Positions 8,076 to 11,173 of a stretch of DNA of 11,173 bases are shown here, piece by piece; the first letter of the stretch is position 1; each line of letters begins with the position of its first letter. Below the pieces are notes generated by a model, which saw only the letters and a program-made list of their open reading frames with translations, did no database searches and was not told the origin of the DNA. Location of the stretch: contig JALSQC010000199.1 of the NCBI GenBank assembly GCA_026985625.1, positions 1 to 11,173 on the forward strand, in the 5' to 3' direction. The position numbers and the translations under genes are program-made. This DNA comes from Bacteroidales bacterium. GTDB taxonomy: Bacteria > Bacteroidota > Bacteroidia > Bacteroidales > JAFGXI01.

Positions 8076-9352
8076 GACTTGTTTTTTATAAATTCCTCTA
8101 TTTTATCGGGATTAGATATTATTTTTTTCATTAAATCAACGGGTTTATCATCTACAAGAATATCGTTTTCTATTCTTACACCTATATTTTCGTTTTTAAT
8201 ATATATGCCGGGTTCGCAAGTTAATATCATACCTTTTTTTAGTTTAACGTTTTTGTTGCCTACATCGTGAACATCTAATCCCATAAAATGAGCAGTTCCG
8301 TGCATAAAATATTTTAGCAATTCAATTTCTTTTTTATTAGAGTCTTTGTCGATAAGGTTTAAATTTACAAGCTCGTCAATCATAAATTTATTTACAGTTT
8401 TGTTTATAATATTTATTGTATTTCCGGGCACATATAATTTAATTGCTTTTTGTTGAACCCGCAAAACTGCGTTATATATGTCTTTTTGGCGTTTTGTAAA
8501 AACTCCGTTTACGGGAATTGTTCGCGAGCAATCCGATGCGTAATTTGCATACTCGCAACCAAAATCTATTAAAACCAAATCGCCGTTTTTTAGTGTATCG
8601 TCGTTTTTTACATAATGTAAAGAGCAAGCGTTTTTTCCTCCGGCTACAATTGGAGCAAACGAATGTCCCGATGCTCCATTTCGGGTAAATTCGTAAATTA
8701 ATTCGGCTTCTATCTCGTATTCTTTTATATTTGGTTTTATTGTTTTTAGAACTCTTTCAAAAGCTTTTTGTGTTATATCTATAGCTTTTTTTATAATTTT
8801 AATTTCGTCGGGTTGTTTTATTAATCTCAGTTTGGTTGATAGTTTATTTATATTATAAAATTTTTTGTTTTTTAGCAAGCTAACAGTCTCGGTTGTCTTG
8901 GTATTTATATATTGTTTAATATTGTTTGTAAATAATTTTTTTGTTTTTACATTAGAAAAAATAAATTCCGATGGTTGTAATTTTTTTATTAATTTTTGTT
9001 TAAAATCAAATGTATCGAAGTAATATATTTCATTAATTTTTGATATTTTTTTTGCTTGTGTTTTTCGTAATTTTTTACCTTCCCAAGTTTCGAGTTTTGG
9101 GTTTGGTTTTAGCAAAAACAGATATTCCGATGTTTTGTTATTATTTTTGTGTAAAATTAAAATAGATTTTTCTTGTTCTATTCCCGAAAAATAAAAGAAA
9201 TCGGAGTTTTGTCGGTAGGTATAATTTTGGTCTCCGTTTCGGTGTTGTTCTTTTGCCGAGAAAAAAATTACAGTAGAGTTATCGGGTAATAATTTAAAAA
9301 GACGTTGACGATTGGTTTTAAAAAAATCGGGATTAATTTTTAAATATCTCAT
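8072..9352 (-). CDS. pepP: Xaa-Pro aminopeptidase (aminopeptidase P, M24B)
   Basis: The product has 426 residues, normal for the family (E. coli enzyme about 440). Residues 1 to about 160 are the AMP_N domain, with the typical NSDFFYFSGIEQ stretch. The C-terminal pita-bread domain carries all five dimetal ligands: Asp263 (LIDFG), Asp274 (YASDCSRT), His355 (HGTAHFMGLDVHD), Glu380 (CEPGIYI) and Glu395 (RIEND), plus the active-site histidines His246 (SLHY) and His362. It removes an N-terminal residue ahead of proline; no signal peptide is present, so it is cytoplasmic. Its stop codon shares the palindromic TTAA at 8072-8075 with the stop of the convergent C45 gene, leaving no room for a separate terminator. 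It follows the cyclotransferase gene by 60 bases on the same strand and may be co-transcribed or have its own promoter. Confidence 0.95.
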   Translation of the reverse strand: MRYLKINPDFFKTNRQRLFKLLPDNSTVIFFSAKEQHRNGDQNYTYRQNSDFFYFSGIEQEKSILILHKNNNKTSEYLFLLKPNPKLETWEGKKLRKTQAKKISKINEIYYFDTFDFKQKLIKKLQPSEFIFSNVKTKKLFTNNIKQYINTKTTETVSLLKNKKFYNINKLSTKLRLIKQPDEIKIIKKAIDITQKAFERVLKTIKPNIKEYEIEAELIYEFTRNGASGHSFAPIVAGGKNACSLHYVKNDDTLKNGDLVLIDFGCEYANYASDCSRTIPVNGVFTKRQKDIYNAVLRVQQKAIKLYVPGNTINIINKTVNKFMIDELVNLNLIDKDSNKKEIELLKYFMHGTAHFMGLDVHDVGNKNVKLKKGMILTCEPGIYIKNENIGVRIENDILVDDKPVDLMKKIISNPDKIEEFIKNKS

Positions 9353-9367
9353 TGTGGTTTAAATTTT

Positions 9368-9402
9368 ATAACTAATTTATATTATTGCAAATATTTAGTT
9401 AT
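9368..9402. repeat. Perfect 8-bp inverted repeat between glutaminyl cyclase and aminopeptidase P genes
   Basis: ATAACTAA (9368-9375) and its exact complement TTAGTTAT (9395-9402) flank a 19-base AT-rich spacer in the 60-base gap. The arms could form a weak RNA hairpin or an operator. On the minus strand no run of T's follows it, so it does not look like an intrinsic terminator. Chance is a fair explanation in such AT-rich DNA. Confidence 0.35.
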
Positions 9403-9412
9403 TATATTTTTT

Positions 9413-10528
9413 TTATTTATCAAAAATCTCTAATTCGTAAAGAACAGGCCAACGTTTACCTGTTATATAAAAATGGTTGTTTTCTTTGTTGTAAGCTATT
9501 CCGTTAAGGACGTTATCGTTATCGCCTTTATATTCTTTGGGAACAAGTTCTGTTAAATCTAATTTTTTTATAACTTTTCCGTTTTTTGGGTTTATCTCTA
9601 CAATAAAATTACTTTGATATATATTTGCAAAAATATTTCCGTTAACATTTTCGAGTTCGTTAATATAATTTACGGGTCCGTTATTATCATAAACCTCAAT
9701 ATCATATAATTTTGTAAAAAAATCTTTTTCGAGAACATAAAGTTTATTAGAGCCATCGCTCATTATTAAGTCGTTGCCGTAGTTAGTTATTCCCCAACCT
9801 TCGGTTTGATAGTTAAAAGTATTAATAAGTTTAAAGCTGTTTAAATCGTAACGGTATGCTGTTTTCGACTGCCATGTAAGTTGAATAATTTTATCGTCAA
9901 TAATAACAATTCCTTCGCCAAAAACGTTATCGGGTAGATTGTATGATTGAATAATCTCGTCGTTTTCTATTTTTTCTTTTCGCAGCATAGACTCTTTCCA
10001 TTGTCCGGTTCCTTCGTAAAGATAACCTTTATAATATATTAATCCTTGTGTGTATGATGATTTGTCGTGCTTGTATTTTTTTACAATTTTGTAGCTTAGT
10101 TCTTTTGGTATAATATCCGAGTTTAAAACTATAGATTTGTGTTTTTGTTCTTTTTTGCCATTATAAAAACAAACTATTTTAATTTTATGTTTTCCTACTT
10201 TTAAACTGTCGGTTAACAGTTTATTTGTATTTTTATTATCGGTTTTTATATATTTTTTATCGATAAAATATTTTACCGAGTCTATTTTATATTTATCGTT
10301 TAACGATATGTTTACATTAATTTTATCTCCTATTTTATACGATTCGTTATCTAAAGGCGATGATATTACTATATTGTTAAGGTTTTTTTTAGTTTTTGTT
10401 GTATCAATTTTGTTTTTTTGTATGGTGGTGCTTTTTGTTGTTTTATTATTGCTTGTATTTTTTTCGTTATTACACGAAACAAAAGTTATAACATATAAAA
10501 TTATAATAAAAAAATAAGTGCTTTTCAT
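9413..10528 (-). CDS. Glutaminyl-peptide cyclotransferase lipoprotein (plant/bacterial beta-propeller type)
   Basis: The product has 371 residues. The lipoprotein signal ends in lipobox FVSC with lipidated Cys19, followed by an Asn/Lys/Thr-rich flexible linker (20-50). Residues about 52-135 look like a small Ig-like beta domain (SPLDNESYKIGDKINVNISL...VGKHKIKI). From about 145 to the end is the glutamine cyclotransferase domain, a five-bladed beta-propeller in this family. Its typical blocks are in order: YTQGL (159-163), YEGTG (171-175), FGEG (203-206), LTWQ (217-220), EGWG (243-246), SDGS (257-260), NELE (290-293), LNGIAY (341-346) and TGKRWP (356-361). It converts N-terminal Gln of exported proteins to pyroglutamate, acting in the periplasm. 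In Bacteroidota this fits the many signal peptidase I products that begin with Gln, including the C1 peptidase in this window. Start ATG directly precedes the lipoprotein signal. Confidence 0.9.
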   Translation of the reverse strand: MKSTYFFIIILYVITFVSCNNEKNTSNNKTTKSTTIQKNKIDTTKTKKNLNNIVISSPLDNESYKIGDKINVNISLNDKYKIDSVKYFIDKKYIKTDNKNTNKLLTDSLKVGKHKIKIVCFYNGKKEQKHKSIVLNSDIIPKELSYKIVKKYKHDKSSYTQGLIYYKGYLYEGTGQWKESMLRKEKIENDEIIQSYNLPDNVFGEGIVIIDDKIIQLTWQSKTAYRYDLNSFKLINTFNYQTEGWGITNYGNDLIMSDGSNKLYVLEKDFFTKLYDIEVYDNNGPVNYINELENVNGNIFANIYQSNFIVEINPKNGKVIKKLDLTELVPKEYKGDNDNVLNGIAYNKENNHFYITGKRWPVLYELEIFDK

Positions 10529-10554
10529 AAGGTTGCATTAAAGTAAAACATGCA

Positions 10555-10562
10555 CAAACTTA
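10555..10562 (-). promoter_or_regulatory. Possible -7 element for the glutaminyl cyclase gene
   Basis: On the minus strand TAAGTTTG matches the Bacteroidota -7 consensus TAnnTTTG exactly and lies 26 bases before the ATG, in the 91-base gap after the response regulator. No clear -33 TTG is present at the expected distance. The rest of this gap (10529-10619) shows nothing I can name. Confidence 0.35.
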
Positions 10563-10619
10563 CTAAAAAATATAATTTATTTATACTTGCTTATTATTTT
10601 TTGTGTATTAAATTAGGTT

Positions 10620-11173
10620 TTAAATATCAACTAACTTGTTTTTAATTGCATAAACAACAAGATTTACAGTGTTTTTAGTATCGGTTTTGCTTATTATTTT
10701 AGCTCTATGTCCATCTATTGTTCGTTGACTTAGAAACATTTTTTTTTGCTATCTCGGCATTAGTATAACCTTTGCAGATGTATTGTAATACTTCTAATTC
10801 GCGATTACTTAATTTAATTCTTTCCGATGGTTTGGTTTTTGTTTTATTTAAAAATTTATCGGTTAAAACCGATACCATTTCTGTTGAATAAAAATTAAAT
10901 CCGCGATTTACCGAGTCAACAGCCTTTATAAGCTCGTTTCCATTTACGTTTTTTAATAAAAATCCTTTTGCTCCGGCATCTAACATTGCTTGTAAATATT
11001 CGGAATTACCAAACATCGATAGTGCTATTATTTTTATATCAGGATATTTTTTTATAGCTAATTTTGTAGCTTCTATTCCGTTTATTTCTGGCATTTTTAT
11101 ATCCATAAAAACTATATCCGGGTATTTTTCTTTTATTAATTCTAAAAATTCGGCACCATTAGATGCTTCGCCT
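10620..11173 (-). pseudogene. NarL/LuxR-type response regulator, 5' end outside window, frameshifted in the DNA-binding domain
   Basis: The frame is already open at the window edge (GEASNGAEFLELIKEKYPDI precedes the first visible ATG at 11106), so that ATG is internal and the true start lies outside. The receiver domain shows the phosphoacceptor Asp in FMDIKMPEINGIEAT, the switch Ser in ALSM and the conserved Lys in FLLKN. A linker leads to the helix-turn-helix LSNRELEVLQYICKGYTNAE. After EIAKK the frame breaks at a run of nine A's (10739-10747) and would stop at 10705. Reading one frame over restores MFLSQRTIDGHRAKIISKTD, then TKNTVNLVVYAIKNKLVDI and TAA at 10620, exactly the family's normal end. 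One A fewer gives an intact gene. It may be a real inactivation, a sequencing error, or a slippage-corrected gene. The usual partner histidine kinase is not visible. Confidence 0.85.
10739..10747 (-). repeat. A9 homopolymer at the frameshift site
   Basis: Nine consecutive A's on the coding (minus) strand follow GC of the Ala codon in EIA. Eight would keep the response regulator in frame (Ala-Lys-Lys-Met-Phe-Leu-Ser). An equally long A9 tract near 2360-2368 in the MMPL fusion gene is in frame, so tract length alone does not break genes in this assembly. Confidence 0.85.

Noticed and set aside
10529..10619. Intrinsic terminator after the response regulator
   Set aside because: Only weak AT pairings are visible and no GC-containing stem followed by a T-run on the minus strand.
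10705..11106. A 133-residue response regulator starting at ATG 11106 and ending KSTNNRWT
   Set aside because: Neither end is real: the receiver domain continues upstream of this ATG to the window edge, and the tail is an out-of-frame artefact after the A9 tract.

Overview
The window reads as a fragment of a very AT-rich Bacteroidota (Bacteroidetes) chromosome. The evidence is consistent. There is strong use of TTA, AAA and ATT codons, and Shine-Dalgarno sequences are absent, with short A-rich leaders instead. TAnnTTTG-like -7 promoter elements occur. The protein families are typical of the phylum: a trifunctional MMPL/acyltransferase/methyltransferase, a C45 acyltransferase, a lipoprotein glutaminyl cyclase and a lipocalin-like lipoprotein. 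Genus or species cannot be told from the sequence. No stretch longer than about 110 bases lacks a gene. I saw no tRNA, rRNA, CRISPR array or insertion sequence.

Layout. Left part (1-947, minus strand): a secreted C1-family cysteine peptidase cut by the window edge, and upstream of it a small lipocalin-like lipoprotein. The two are 17 bases apart and probably form one operon. A 110-base divergent promoter region follows. Centre (1058-8075, plus strand): a tight three-gene operon. It encodes a 1280-residue fusion of an RND/MMPL exporter, a lysophospholipid-type acyltransferase and a SAM methyltransferase; then a CrtISO/RetSat-like FAD oxidoreductase (8-base overlap); then a membrane-anchored C45 N-terminal-nucleophile acyltransferase/amidase (3-base gap, TTG start). 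Right part (8072-11173, minus strand): aminopeptidase P, which meets the operon tail-to-tail in a shared TTAA; a lipoprotein glutaminyl-peptide cyclotransferase; and a NarL-type response regulator that is cut by the window edge and broken by a frameshift in a run of nine A's.

How the genes may work together. The central operon looks like the modification and export end of an acyl or polyene lipid pathway, of the kind seen near aryl-polyene/flexirubin-type clusters. Here no ketosynthase, acyl carrier protein or other chain-building gene lies beside it, because both flanks are unrelated genes, so the substrate would have to be made elsewhere. The cyclotransferase is a natural partner of the exported C1 peptidase. 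That peptidase's predicted signal peptidase I cut leaves an N-terminal glutamine, fitting the Bacteroidetes 'Q-rule' in which new N-terminal Gln is converted to pyroglutamate. The most checkable anomalies are the frameshifted regulator, the stop-AAA-TTG junction inside the operon, and the isolated three-gene lipid module.
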